A DNA stretch of 64,000 bases from contig JAPDRO010000008.1 of assembly GCA_030247885.1 (NCBI GenBank), positions 62,001 through 126,000 of the forward strand. Reading direction: 5' to 3'. This document shows, one piece after another, positions 33,430-45,397 of this stretch; positions within the stretch are counted from its first letter, which is position 1, and each line of letters begins with the position of its first letter. A program made the position numbers and the translations under genes. The notes under the pieces were generated by a model. The model worked only from the letters and a program-made list of their open reading frames with translations, searched no databases and was not told the origin of the DNA. The stretch comes from Taxawa tesnikishii (nom. ined.). Taxonomy: Eukaryota > Ascomycota > Dothideomycetes > Dothideales.

Positions 33430-35392
33430 ATGGGTACCCCAATTGCCCTCCGACCCCCAGACTCTATCTCCATAGAGAAGTTCATGTTCGATGAGAACTA
33501 CGATCGCTACCCGCTCGGCTACTCCAATCCCCCTTCACCTGTGGATTGACCGGCAAATCATACTCTGCGCTCGATGTAAAGGAGAGGATAGACTGGCTCG
33601 CAAGGGCATTGAGCAAAGAGCTGGGCTTCCAACCCAACGAGGGGACGGAATGGGATAAGGTGATCGGTGTGTTCAGCGTCAACACGGTATGCGCGTGGTC
33701 GTAGCAGATTGGGAAACAAGCAAAGCGATTGACGGTCGAACAGCTTGATACGCTCACGCTGGCGTGGGCGACCCATCGTCTCGGGGGCATTCAGAGTCCC
33801 GCAAACGCAGCCTATTCCGCGCCGGAAGTTGAGCACCAACTGCGCGATTCGGGCGCGAAATGTCTCTTTACGTGCCTGCCGCTGCTGTCCACGGCGCTCG
33901 AGGCGGCGCAAAAGGTCGGGTTGCCCAAGGAGAGGATATACATTTTGGAGTTGCCTGAAGTCGCGACGCCGGGGATGTCTGCGAAGGGGTACAAGACGGT
34001 CAGCGACTTCATCGAGGAAGGGAAGAAGTTGGAGAAATTGGAACAGCTGAGGTGGAGTCAAGGAGAGGGCGCGCGTAGAACGGCCTTCTTGTGCTACTCC
34101 AGTGGAACATCAGGATTGCCTGTGAGTGGTTGTTCGTGTGGAAAGTATGCGGATGTCGCTGGGGCTAACGATGGCACAGAAAGGCGTGATGATCTCGCAT
34201 CGCAATGTTATTGCCAATGTCATGCAGATCAAGGCATATGAGAAGCCTCACAGAGACTCGCTGATCGGACCATTGGACCAGTCAGATCACATCGAGAACG
34301 TGCTGGGGCTCCTGCCTATGAGCCACATCTACGGGTTGATCGTCATCTGTCACGCTTCTGTTTACCGAGGCGACCAAGTAATCGTCTTGCCCAAGTTCGA
34401 GTTCAAGACTACGATGGAAGCTATCCAAAGATATAAGATTCAGACCCTCTTCCTGGTATGTCAGTGTGAGGCATGCCGTCTGCAGTGTGAATTGACAGCC
34501 AGCAGGTGCCGCCCATCATCGTTTTGATGACAAAGTCGAAGAGCACATTGGAGCAGTATGATCTTTCTTCTGTGACAGCCATCTTCACAGGTGCCGCACC
34601 ACTGGGTCAGGAGACGGCGGATGATCTGCAATCCATCTTTCCAAAGTGGCACATCAGGCAAGGCTATGGACTGACAGAGACCTCGACTGTCGTCTGTAGC
34701 TCATCGCCGAGTGACATTTGGTTTGGATCATCCGGGAGCCTGTTGCCCGGCATTGAAGTGCGGCTGGTGACCGTTGAAGGCAAGGAGATCGAAGGCTACG
34801 ATGAGCCAGGAGAGCTGTGGGTGAAGGGGCCTTCGGTCGTGCTGGGATACTTGAACAATCCCAAAGCGACCAAGGAAACATTTGTTGATGGCTACATGCG
34901 AACTGGTGACGAGGCGATGATCAAGAAGAACCCAAAGTCTGGCAACGAGCACATATTCATCACGGACAGGATAAAGGTGAGCTACGATGCTCCATCTGCG
35001 GATTTCTCACCAGAAGCTGACATGGTAATCTCGTATAGGAATTGATCAAAGTCAAAGGCCTACAAGTCGCACCAGCAGAGCTAGAAGCACACCTCCTTAC
35101 GCACCCAGCAGTCAACGACTGCGTAGTCATTGGCGTGCCATCCGAGCGCGAAGGCGAGGTGCCAAAGGCATTCGTCGTCAAATCTCCGTCTGTAGGGATG
35201 GAAGAGTCCGAGCGGGCGCTGACGCGTAGCATCTGCAAGCACGTTGAAGATCACAAGTCGAGGCACAAATGGCTGAAAGGAGGCGTCGAGTTCATTGACG
35301 TCGTGCCCAAGAGTCCGAGCGGAAAGATTCTCCGCCGCCTGCTGAGGGATCAGGAGAAGGAGAAGAGGAGAAAGCAGGGCGCGAAGCTGTAG
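33430..35392 (+). CDS. AMP-dependent acyl-CoA ligase (4-coumarate-CoA ligase-like), peroxisomal
   Basis: Exons about 33430-33686, 33744-34121, 34180-34455, 34506-34976 and 35039-35392. The adenylate-forming motifs are complete: YSSGTSGLPKGVM (made by splicing), LLPMSHIYGL, GYGLTETS, YMRTGDE, RIKELIKVKGLQVAPAELE and the catalytic Lys in SPSGKILRR. The last three residues are AKL, a type 1 peroxisomal targeting signal, so peroxisomal activation of an aromatic or fatty acid is expected. In exon 1 the frame changes near 33529-33535 (CCCCCTT); one more base joins YSNPP to FTCGLTGKSYSALDV, the usual N-terminal sequence. I regard that as a probable sequence error. Substrate specificity cannot be read by eye. 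Fungal 4CL-like ligases act in phenylpropanoid degradation, fatty-acid activation and secondary metabolism; no secondary-metabolite core enzyme is nearby. Confidence 0.9.
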
Positions 35393-36081
35393 TTGTATGT
35401 TACATGGCAATAGTTTGTTGTCAATAGTCGCGTGCCGTTTGTTTGTGTGCTCTTCCGTGTCTGTGCAAAAACACTACGGATAATTGCTTGGTCTGTTCTG
35501 TACGCAGTCAAGTGTCACAGCCACGACGTTTTGTAAACATGCAGCGCGGGCCGTTGGACGGACCGCCGTCTCTCTTTGCCGTTTGCCGTCTTCTTCCGAG
35601 AAGCCGACGCTCCCCTCGTATCGCCTCTTCCGCCAGCACACTGCCGTATGGAACGCTTGGCTTTTGCGTCGGTACCTGCACCCAACGATCTACCTGTTGA
35701 GCTTGTTCGTTCGTTGATTGCTAATTTGAATCAGATCAGCAATACCGTACAGGGATGAAGCGGCACACGGTGGGTAGGATTTAACAATAGACGGCCAATG
35801 GGCGAGTGCGCGTCCTCGACCGAGGACCCTTCCCCTGCGTTCAGGCCTGCTTGGGCCCGGGAGCTGACGTACCTAGAGAACTGGGCCGTCGAACAGGTCC
35901 AGCAACCTCTCGTATTTCTTTTCGTTGCCTCTCCTCGTTCCTGTTCTTCGTCTCTGCTCGTTGTTCCTGTCTGCAAGAGTTCCTTCTCATTGCATCCTTT
36001 CTACACTATTTCCTAGACTTTCTTCATTGGCACATTTACGGCCTTTTTCGTAGCTTGTGTAATTCCTCGCAATCCTCAACC
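35393..36081. other. Intergenic, GH17 promoter and leader
   Basis: No gene. A strongly pyrimidine-rich stretch (about 35900-36010) precedes the glucanase start, a common feature of highly expressed fungal genes. Confidence 0.5.
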
Positions 36082-37085
36082 ATGAAGTTTCTGAGCACCA
36101 TCACCGCGCTCGCCGCGCTCGTCCCTTACACCACCGCGTACTGGAAGGGTTTCAACGTTGGCGCCAACAACCCGGACGGCTCTTGCAAGACACAAGCAGA
36201 CTGGGAAACTGCCTTCAAGAAACTCCAGGCACTGCCTGGCTACTTCAGCTCCGTCCGTCTGTACGCCTCTTCCGACTGCAACACCCTGGCCAACGCTGTT
36301 CCTGCCGCCCTTGCTACGGGCACCCAGATCCTGGTCGGTGTGTGGACGGAGGACGCAACGCATTACAACAACGAGAAGCAGGCGCTGATTGACGCCATCA
36401 ACGCACATGGCCACGATTGGATCATCGCCATCAGTGTTGGAAGTGAGGACTTGTACAGAGGAGACACGGACGCGAACACGCTTGCACAGCAAATCTACGA
36501 TGTCCGTGGCATGGTCCGGGCAATGGGCGTCACGCAAGATGTTGGACACGTCGGTGAGTCGAGAGAGACAGAGAGAGTTAACAACGAACAAAGGGTCAAC
36601 ACTAACGTGCGCAAGACACCTGGACCGCATGGGTCGACTCCGCCAACACCGCCGTCATCCAAGCCTGCGACTTCGTCGGCACAGACGGCTACCCATACTG
36701 GCAAGGCACCGCCATCGAAAACGCCTCCGACACCTTCTGGCAATCCGTGAACGCCGTCCGCGATGCCGTGAACTCCGCTCACCCAGGCATCTGGGTTTGG
36801 GTGACCGAGACCGGCTGGCCAGTTTCCGGCGAGAACTACGGCTCCGCCGTCTCCTCGGTCGCAAACGCCCAGACCTACTGGCGCACTGTTGCGTGCGCTG
36901 CTTTTGAGCAGGTAAATGACAAGGCCACCCGCTCTCCACCGACCTAGATTCGAGCTGGACACGAGCTGATTTTTTGTTATTAGATCCACATCTTCTGGTA
37001 TGCGTACCAGGACTACAACGCCAACCCCTCGTTCGGCGTGTTCGACAACAACGGCAATGCCATCTACGACCTGTCCTCGTGCTAG
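36082..37085 (+). CDS. Secreted GH17 beta-1,3-glucanase (glucan endo-1,3-beta-glucosidase)
   Basis: Exons 36082-36553, 36616-36911 and 36984-37085 (introns 62 and 72 bp) encode 289 residues. Residues 1-19 are a signal peptide (MKFLSTITALAALVPYTTA, cleavage after the last Ala), followed by YWKGFNVGANN, a typical GH17 start. The general acid lies in ISVGSEDLYRG and the nucleophile Glu in VWVTETGWPVSGE; both are present. Two Cys in the N-terminal part and a terminal SSC suggest disulfides. There is no GPI-anchor signal, no Ser/Thr-rich tail and no chitin-binding module, so a soluble cell-wall or extracellular enzyme is expected, acting in wall remodelling or nutrition. The reading frame is intact. 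Confidence 0.93.
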
Positions 37086-38029
37086 ACGGGGTTCTTTTCA
37101 CTCTGGAGGAAACTATACCTGAAGCATTATGTTTCGGATAAGATTGGCGAGCATCATGCCTCTATCTCTTTGAACTTTTTCGATAAAAGAAGATAAACCG
37201 TTTTACGACTTCAAGTGTTTGAAAACTGAACTAGTTCATTCATTTCCGAGGTGCGGACCAACTGCTATTGCTAAACGGCCTGTTTGTTACACTCCACGCT
37301 TGTCGATTGTGCAATACTCCTACTTCTTTCTCGTACAAAGATTACACGTATTATGCTGTCTCTACTTGCTACGAGTAGCAATGTCGACGAGGAACAGGGC
37401 GTACAGGGCGTGCGTGCGGCGTGCCCGCACAGCCCGGTTAGCGTGTACAATGCAATGTAATGCACTCCTTCGTAACCCAGCCCTAACCCCCGTACCTCGT
37501 CTATAGCAACTGATGATGAGCCGCTGCAGGATTCCCTGCTCTTTTTCAGGCATTTACCCCGGGGCAAGATGCTCAGAAAGCCTACCAAGCCCCACGTCAT
37601 CTCACGACTATCCTTTGCTAGATTGAGATCGCAATGAGCGGCCAACTGTTAGTCTTGCGACCGAAGTAGAACTTGTCATAACAAACGATGGTGCGAAGCG
37701 AAAGCCTACGATGTCCAAGCCCCTTAGTCTGCCGACCAGCGTTTCTAAGGTTCACAACCAATGGAGCGGACGAGGAGATTGAGTTGTTAGACACCGCATC
37801 CTCGGTCGCAAAGCGACTGTCACAACAGCAGCCATGTAGCGCGCACAACGAAGACCAAACTCTTCCTAGGGAAAGACAACGCACGTTTGTCGAAGGGCCG
37901 TCGTTTAGGCTACGTGACTGGCGGCAGCGTTTCAGCTTCCAGAAAGCGCCATTGCCTCCAGATAAGCACCGATACATCTGAATCCCTCGCAGAGGTGCGA
38001 CGAAGAAGAGCTAACAAGACAGCTCAAAG
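37086..38029. other. Intergenic
   Basis: No supported gene. The stretch just before 38030 may include the eroded N-terminal part of the following pseudogene. Confidence 0.45.
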
Positions 38030-38800
38030 GCACCTGGCGGGTCACCGTCACGGTCGGCATGGGGCATTGCAACTGTCGCGCTAGCCGTCAACATCTCGAT
38101 TCTGACATGGGCATCCACATATCCTGTCGACGAAGATGGCGCAACCATGTACACAGGTGCGAATGGCTAATACAGTATAGCTTTGCCTGCTAGCGCCCTG
38201 TATGATCCTGCGATGTCACCAAGCGAGCTATTACGTGGAGAGAGTTTGGTATAAACATATCGTTGACACTCCTTCTGAGCGCATCCAACAACGCCGCACA
38301 GCTCCTATGTGCACCGACTCGAGCAGAGATAGATCGCGCACATGGAAGAGGCATCTATCTAGATATCGGTGTCCCCAGTGTGCGGAACACCTCCAGAAGT
38401 AGTACCTGGAGTTCCGTGCTATAGTTTTTGTTGCTCACAAGCTCGATTCCGCTGCATTTGCTGCGAGTGTAACGGCCTCCAAGCGGGCTGTCCTGCACTA
38501 ACAAGGAGCACAGGTACAACTCGATTCTGTTTTGCAAGACTATCAGCCAACGATTGGGTCGCTGCAATCGTTACTCAAGATTTCCTAGATGGCGGATCCT
38601 ATACCCTCAGCCTTAAATACGTTCCAACACTACTACCTAAATGCCGAGGTGGTACAAAGATTGCAAGAATACGCAAACACCTCAAACAAGACTCAATAAC
38701 AGCGACTGCGTTGGAGCATACGGTACGTCTCCCTACGAATCGTCGCAGGGCAGCACACTGCTAGTGACAAGCGGACCACCTAAGTGACAGTTCAACCTTG
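38030..38800 (+). pseudogene. Decayed fungal multi-spanning membrane protein (DUF6536-like)
   Basis: In shifting frames the order of a known fungal membrane-protein family can be followed: a first membrane segment WGIATVALAVNISILTWAST followed by a GATMYTG segment (38040-38165), then LLLSASNNAAQLLCAPTRAEI and GIYLDIGVPSVRN (38265-38385), then a hydrophobic LLLTSSIPLHLL (38430-38465), then LSANDWVAAIVTQDFLDG (38540-38595), and DCVGAYG with LLVTSGPPK (38705-38790). The family is a fungal integral membrane protein of unknown function (the DUF6536 type, from memory). Several frame changes and stops interrupt it, and the rest of the protein is absent. It is therefore a true relic, not a single-base artefact. 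Confidence 0.65.
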
Positions 38801-39253
38801 ATCGGGTACCAAGCACACCAGCCAGATGCTGAATTCGATGATGAATAGGTAGCAGCAGTCAGTTGAGCAGTTATCCAGCTATCCTACAGTCCAGATTACC
38901 CTCAACAGCTACGCCAACACTAGCAGGTGTACCACGGTCTTGGCGCTCACTCCATGGATATTCCATGGACTCCTACAGAACGCAATACACCCCGTATTCG
39001 TCCATTGTCCGCCGACGTCCACGACTCTCTTTCATCTTCGCTTTTTGTGGTGGTTGATCGTGTTGGAGTCGCGACGAGAGGAGACCAAGGCGAATGGCAC
39101 GCAACGTCATTGAGTGAACTGGATTTCCCGTCTTCTGGGACTGCTTTTCCCAGAAAATCGCTATTTTATACAACAAGGAGAAGAAGAAAAAACCCCGACC
39201 GTAAATGCAATTCATCAAACCCTCTCTCTCACCAAATGCCCCCAACCCACTTC
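38801..39253. other. Intergenic
   Basis: No gene seen. It holds the 3' flank of the sugar transporter gene. Confidence 0.5.
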
Positions 39254-40919
39254 TCAAAGCTTAGGCTCGTAGCTCTCTTCGTGCTGCACGCTCTTCTTGC
39301 GCATCGCGACGGCCTCAATGTCCGTCAAGCTCATCTTTCTCGCGTCGGCGCCGCCCACGTCGGCAACCTCCTGGAAGCTGACGGTTGGCACGAAGCCCTT
39401 GGACTGCCACGCCTTGGGAACCTTTGCGTAGAGCTCGTCGACCTGTTCGAGCGACAGGCCCTTTGTCTCGTAGATCATGGCCCAGACGAAGAAGGTGCAG
39501 ATGAAGCAGAAGCCACCCCAGATGAAGAACACCTTGGACTGCAGGTTGGCATTGCCCGGGCCGCTGTTGACCATGTACGGGGTCGCGTAGGCGATGGCCC
39601 AGTTGAGCAGCCAGTTGGTGGCGGTGGTCATGGAGAGGGACTTGGCGCGGACCTTGAGCGGGAAGATTTCGCCAGTCACGACCCAGGCGCTGGGGCCCCA
39701 GGAGCAGGCGAAGAAGAAGATGTAGATGCAGACGAAGGCGATAAGAGCGCGCTGGGCGGCCAGATTGTCAAGACCGGCGCCGGTGCCGACGCCAGCAACG
39801 ATGAACTGGCAAACGGCCATGCCGACGGCGCCGAAGAGAAGCAGGGGACGACGACCCCACTTCTCCACCATGTAGAGACCGGGGAAGGTACTGCCGACGT
39901 TGACGCAGGACGTGATCAGACTGACGACAAAGGGGTTCTTGAAGCCGGAGTTCTTGAAGAACTGGGTGCCATAGTAGAAAATGAAGTTGATGCCGGTGAG
40001 CTGCTGCAGAGATTGCAGCAGACAGCCGGTCAGGAGACGACGGCCGAGATTGCCCTTGAAGCAGTCGAGGTATGAAGCCTTGCCCAGTCGCATCTCGTAT
40101 TCGTGGTTGGCGGTGATCTCGCTCAGCTCCTCCACCAGGGATGGGTGGTCGACTGGAAGGCGACGGAGGGTGGAGAGGGACTTGGCGGCGCGCTCGGGCC
40201 TGCCGCGCTTGATGTGCATGCGAGGTGTCTCGGGAAGGATGAGCATACCGAAGAAGAGAATGATGGCCCAAGCAAACTGAACGGCGATGGGGATACGGTA
40301 GGAGCCGGTGTCGTTCCGGTTCTTGGTCGCGTTGCCGACAATGGAGGCGAGGAGCAGGCCGATGGTGATAGCGAGCTGGTAGGCACCGACAATGGTACCA
40401 CGGATCCACTTTGGCGCCGTCTCGGACTGGTAAAGAGGACTGCAGGAGCTGTTAGTTTCGAGATGCGAGACAATGCAGAACGCAGGCCTTACTCAGCGCA
40501 GAGATCATGCCGACACCGTATCCGGCGAAGAACCTGCCAGCGACGAACAGGGGGATGGCGGTAGCAGCGGTCTGGAGGATGACACCGATGGTGAATACGA
40601 CGGTAGAGACCATCAGACCCCATTTACGTCCGAAGAACTCTCCGGTGGGACCAGCGGTGAGAGCGCCGAAGAAAGTACCAGCAGAGAGAAGAGAGACGAT
40701 TTCGGAGGACTGGGAGGCGGTGATGGCGGGCAAGCCGGTGTCCGGGTCTTTGTATCCGGTCGAGAAAAGGTCAAGCCAGTATCTCATGGCTAGGATGTCT
40801 CCGATGGTACCAGTGTCGTAACCGAAGAGGACACCGCCAAAGGCGACGAACAGGCCGACGACGATGGCGGGCCATGCTGCACCAGCAGTGCCCTCTGGCG
40901 GCTTGAGCAAGAAAGGCAT
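39254..40919 (-). CDS. Hexose transporter (MFS sugar porter family)
   Basis: Exon 1 40493-40919 and exon 2 39254-40439, with a 53-bp intron, code for about 537 residues with twelve membrane segments. Sugar-porter signatures are present in both halves: FGYDTG in helix 1, GRKWG in the 2-3 loop, ILPETPRMHIKRG before the central loop, QQLTGINFIFYYG in helix 7, EKWGRRPLLL in the 8-9 loop and GEIFPLKVRAKSLS, with the final ETKGLSLEQVDELY. These match high-affinity glucose/hexose transporters of filamentous fungi. The splice junction is off by one base: exon 1 ends with a single base of a codon while the acceptor (40437-40440) supplies one, so one base seems to be missing from the CC run at the start of exon 2; with it the product would read ISALIPLYQSETAPKW. 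Expression is probably sugar-dependent, but no control site is evident. Confidence 0.93.
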
Positions 40920-43900
40920 GGTAACGTGAGGTGTGAGTTGGTCAAAACAACGAATAGATGTAGAAAAGGAGAGTGAAGGGTGCCTTGCTCTGTGAGTGGA
41001 TGAGCTGCCTGCTGAGCGAGGACCAGACAGCAGAGGCGCGCCGTGGGTTATATAGCTCTTCGAACAGAAACAGCAAACAGCAGGAGCAACGACCGCACGG
41101 GAGACCCCGCAGGCTGGATGGCATGGCGCGGGGATCGGTGCATGGCACTAGGCAGGGATTGGAGGTGTGCTAGGTCGTTGCTCGGTCGTCTCGCTCATCA
41201 CCGGCCGCCCATACAGATAGGATCGTGTTGTAGTACAAACCTTGTTATGCGAAAGTTGGGAAACATTGCACAAGCGTCCAGACCTGGCTGCAAGTTCGCT
41301 GGGACTGCAGAAGTGACCAGACGTAGGCTGGACTTGGGGAACCTGGTTTGGACTTGTGCCTGGCGAAGCATGTCGAAGGGTACATGCGACAGACTTGCGA
41401 TATTGGTGATATTGAGGAGCGCAAAGCTCGCGATCTCACTCTCTTGTACGCACCTGCCGCGTGATCCTTTGGTGCTCGTGCATGCCAACGATCGGCCAGA
41501 AAAGCACTGGGGGGACAGAAAGCCCGTTGATCTGACTGCCCGCACGCTGGAGAGCGAGATGGGGAGAGGTGTGGACTGGTGGACTGATGGACTGGTGGAC
41601 TGGTGGAGCGTATGCATGCAATGGAAGCAGTTCGTGTGGGGAAGGCTCGGCCAGTGATGGCATAGGGCAGATGAAGCGCGCCAACGGGCCAACGACGGTT
41701 AGAGGTCAACTTGCCCTGACCCTGTTCAGCTAGATCCCACCTCCGCTGCCGTCATTGACCACCGGTGCCGCGACGCATCTTAAGTGAAGCTCTATACCGC
41801 GCGTGTTCCTTGCCGTGCGTGTTGCATTGACATGGCGATCCCTCACGTCTGGTCGACAAAGGAATAATAGGACAGGCACGTCCCGAAAGCGGACGAAGCG
41901 GTCGCACGACGCAGCTGGCTCGACAACACCAACGCCCGTCTCATCCCCAGGGCGTGTCGTGTCGTGTCGTGCTGGCTCACACGACGTGAAGTTTGTTGCC
42001 GTGGCTTGCCCCGGCTTGCATCGACTAGCCGCCGCTCAGGGCCGAAGCTTATGCGCCATCCTCTTGCTCACGCTATGCCAAATCCGGTCTCCCCGATTCT
42101 TGTATGAACCCCCAGAGCGAGCGCTTCATGTACAAGCCTTCTGGGCGCCGTCTTCGATTGCTTCAACATACCACACATCTGACCAGTGCATGTTGTCGTT
42201 TCTCCTCCGTGGAAGCCTCTGACACCATCAGTGTACAACACCACGGAATCGTCTTTTCGCATCGGTTTTCCTTGTGAGAATCATGGATGCATCCCGGCGG
42301 TCTTACTCTCGGCGCAATTTTTTTCTTTGACGTCGTGCTGGCCTGCCACAAACGAGAGCGCGCCCACCCATGATCACTCCGAGTGGCTGACCGCCTGCTT
42401 TTTCCATCTCAAGAGGCTGCTGCCATGACCAATCACAGCTCATCTCTGCTGTACTGCAAGCTGCGTCCGTGTTGCTTGGTCGCTTTGCGTCGTTCGTCGC
42501 CCTGTCCGACGCACCAACCTACTTGCAGTTGCGCAATACAGAGCTGTCTATCTCCAGCAGAAACAGAGGTATAGCAATAAGCTGCGACGTTCAACACTTC
42601 GGTGTGGCGTCGCGGCGCATGCACGACAGCCTCGCGCAACGTGACCCACCGAAAAGAGGCCGTAGTGCCCGAGACGGCGTCCGACGTATCGGCCCTTTCC
42701 AGTGCACGCGCATTCGTGACATATCCCCAAGGGGCTCCAGAGTCCCAAAGATCCACCCAACAGCCCACTGGTTTGCGGTTGAACGCAGTTCTGGGCCAGG
42801 AACGGTTCCCCAAATCACCTGAGGCTCTTTTCTAGGGGCCCGAAGTGACAACAGATCGATTTCCAGATCGCTCCACGCTGGATCTCCACATCCGCTGCTG
42901 CGATTGTGTCTCGAAAACACAACAGCTTCGTCTCCAACCATGGAGCTTGAATGGACTGCTGGCAGGCGATGGATAGAGAACTCGTCTGGTCACCGCCACC
43001 TTTGACATTATCACCGATTCAACACCACTTCCATCCCCTTCGAACACGACCTATTGTCATCAGCAGGTCCTGACGGCCGAAGAGGAGAGAGGGCAGCGCG
43101 CACATGCACACCTTACGAACCAGAGAAGCGAGCTCCAACGTCCACGGACCGCTGGTTCTTCGACATTGCCCTCTACTCTTGCCTGACCCAGGCCGGCTCC
43201 GAACGAACGCTCGGTCCTATTCTGTACTCAACCGTCCTAGAGATGCTGCGGCGCTCCACATAAAGGCATCTGGAAGGACTGGGCTTGTCGAACATTGATG
43301 ATTGGAAGAAGAGTCGATGTGGTATGCGACTGAGCGTAGCTCGTGCCGCCTTGTGTACGGTACAGATGCGTACGCCTCGTGTCATTTCTCCGTCATTTCT
43401 CGTCTTATATGGACGGAGCAGCCGCATTGTCGGGCTTAGTCCATTCGGCCCCGACACAGCATCCGACATGAAACATGGGACCCGTCTGATCCCAGTCGGG
43501 CTTTTGGGCTCAAAACACACTCGTGCATTTGGTACAGCCGATGTGTGTATACTACAACGAAGGAGATGTTTAGGTTGCGTGGATTTGCGCGACTGAGGTC
43601 GAGACATACTACTTGAAGAGGGTCACACCTGTAGGTAATCTCGATGAAAAGAGGACAGTCTAATGGTCTGCGAGCTCATCGAGCAGCAGTATGTTTCGTC
43701 AATTGTGCAGAGGTTTGTAGGGAGCCTTTGAGCCGCCATGGCAGTGTTCAGCCGCTCCTGCGTGAAGGACATGTCAACTTCGTTCCAGATGTCTATCCAT
43801 GGACTGATTGGACATTGAGCTGGTAGATTTTCTCAAAGACAACACGGAATCAAGAAAGAGAAGCGAGTGGTGCTTTTCTTTGTTCCTCAAGGAAGGATGT

Positions 43901-44143
43901 CTCGCGGTGGCTTGACGTCTCTCACTAAACATTCGAGGTCGAATAAAGAGGTAGAAACATCGTCCGGTATATCTCGCTCATTGCTTTTCCCGCCGCGTCT
44001 TCCTCATCCATCTTTCCTCGTCTCTGACTGCGTAAAACTCTCCTCTCTGTACCGTCGTCTCCTTCGCTGGTCGTAGGGATCCATCCACATTCGTTTCGCA
44101 TTTCCCCAACTGCTTCTCTTTTCTCGTCGCAACAACCGCCAAA
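40920..44143. other. 3.2-kb stretch without a supported gene
   Basis: It lies upstream of the hexose transporter on one side and of the 44.1-kb gene on the other, so both promoters are here. Open frames up to about 200 codons occur on both strands but show no recognisable sequence and overlap one another. A short GGACTGGTGG-type tandem repeat lies at 41571-41606. No transposon ends or tRNA found. Confidence 0.5.
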
Positions 44144-44834
44144 ATGGCACCAACAAAGAATCCAACTCTGGCCAAAAAGATCGCCAACCTCCGCCTCCCG
44201 CTCGCGCCCTTGGTCCCTCTGCCCTCGGGACCGCCTCATCCAGCGTTCCCCAAAACCCTGCTGGCCTACCACCTCCTGACGGAAGACGAGCTCGACAGCA
44301 TCGCGCACTACTACCACCAATCGACCCCTCGATCTACACGCTCGAGTACCCGGCATGCATGAACTGGGACAAGGAATGGCTGAACGCATCCCGACGCCGC
44401 CTCTCCGACACCACCAACCCGGCATCACCTCCACTGCATCATCAGCACAGCCAGGCGCGCTCCTCTCCCTCCTCCTCCCCCACCGAGGACTGGTGGAGTC
44501 GAATCCTCAACACCAACACCCCCGCAGCGCCCTCTCCTCCTCCTCCTCCTCCTCCTCCAACCCTCCCAACAACCCCGCCGGGGTCTTCGACCCCGCCCGC
44601 TCGCCGCCCACAGCGGTCGCAGGCACCACGAGCGCGGATCTCTCACACGCCCAACGCGTCGCCATCAAGCGCCGCAAAGTGGGCAAGTTCATCGGCCTCG
44701 CGGGCATGGAGACGCCGGTCGAGGAGGTCGAGGGACGCGTGCGCGAGGCCATGGAGCGCGCGCTCCGGCTCGCGAGGGAGGAGTGGACGAGGACCGAGGA
44801 GTGGGATTTTCGAAGTCGGCGGAAGATGGCGTGA
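44144..44834 (+). CDS. Uncharacterised fungal protein, frame broken twice
   Basis: The start MAPTKNPTLAKKI leads into LLTEDELDSIAHYYHQSTP. The frame then changes at a run of four C (44325-44328); one more base would continue SIYTLEYPACMNWDKEWL. A second change of the same sense lies in the CCT-rich tract around 44530-44580, after which the frame reads AQRVAIKRRKVGKFIGLAGMETPVEEVEGRV and ends in RSRRKMA at 44834. Both ends look like real protein (conserved-looking aromatic core, helical C-terminus with Glu/Arg), while the middle is Ser/Pro low complexity. The product would be about 230 residues, probably nuclear or cytosolic; no signal peptide or membrane segment. I do not recognise a family. 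Confidence 0.6.
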
Positions 44835-45397
44835 TTGGCGTGATTGGAGGAAAAAGAAAAAGGGGGGGGGGGGGAGGGGGTTTGGGTTGTGTGCTCGCAA
44901 AACCTTTTCACGAGGTTTTCGTTCACGGTTTGCTGGGGTCTGAGTTCGGTGTGTCGGTGTTTGGGTTCCGTTTGCGTTTTCACTGATCCAAGGTGAAAGG
45001 GGGCGGTTGAGTGGGGCGCATTCCTTTCTTTCTTTCTTTTTCTGTTTGTGTGTGTCCTGCTGTAGCGTTGCTGGATGTATGCAGGATGGTGGTTCGGGGG
45101 GGAACGCGTAATTCGAAGTGCTGGTTTCCCCCTTTGGGGCGTTTCATGTAAATCGTGTCCCCGTCGTCGCTCGTTCGTCGTTCGAATCGTAACAATCTCG
45201 TCCCCGCTTCCGCTCTTTACAACGTAAACGTCGCCGCTGTCGGACTGGCCAAGGCACGACGAGTCCCCACCGTCGTCATCGTCGTCGTCGTCGCCACCAC
45301 CACGCCCGGGCTCGTGGCGGCCCCGCTACTGGTCGATCTGGTCGACATCCCCCACTGGTGCCCGGCCGACTGAACGTCGGACTCTCGCTCCTAGCCC
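44835..45397. other. Intergenic with poly-G and GTC-rich tracts
   Basis: No gene seen. A run of about 12 G lies at 44862-44873, and a GTC/GCC-rich tract at about 45268-45302. Confidence 0.55.

Noticed and set aside
38927-40075. Open frame of 382 codons on the plus strand
   Set aside because: Antisense shadow of the hexose transporter.
40920-44143. A transposon hidden in the gene-free stretch
   Set aside because: No terminal repeats, target duplications or transposase/reverse-transcriptase motifs were seen on either strand.
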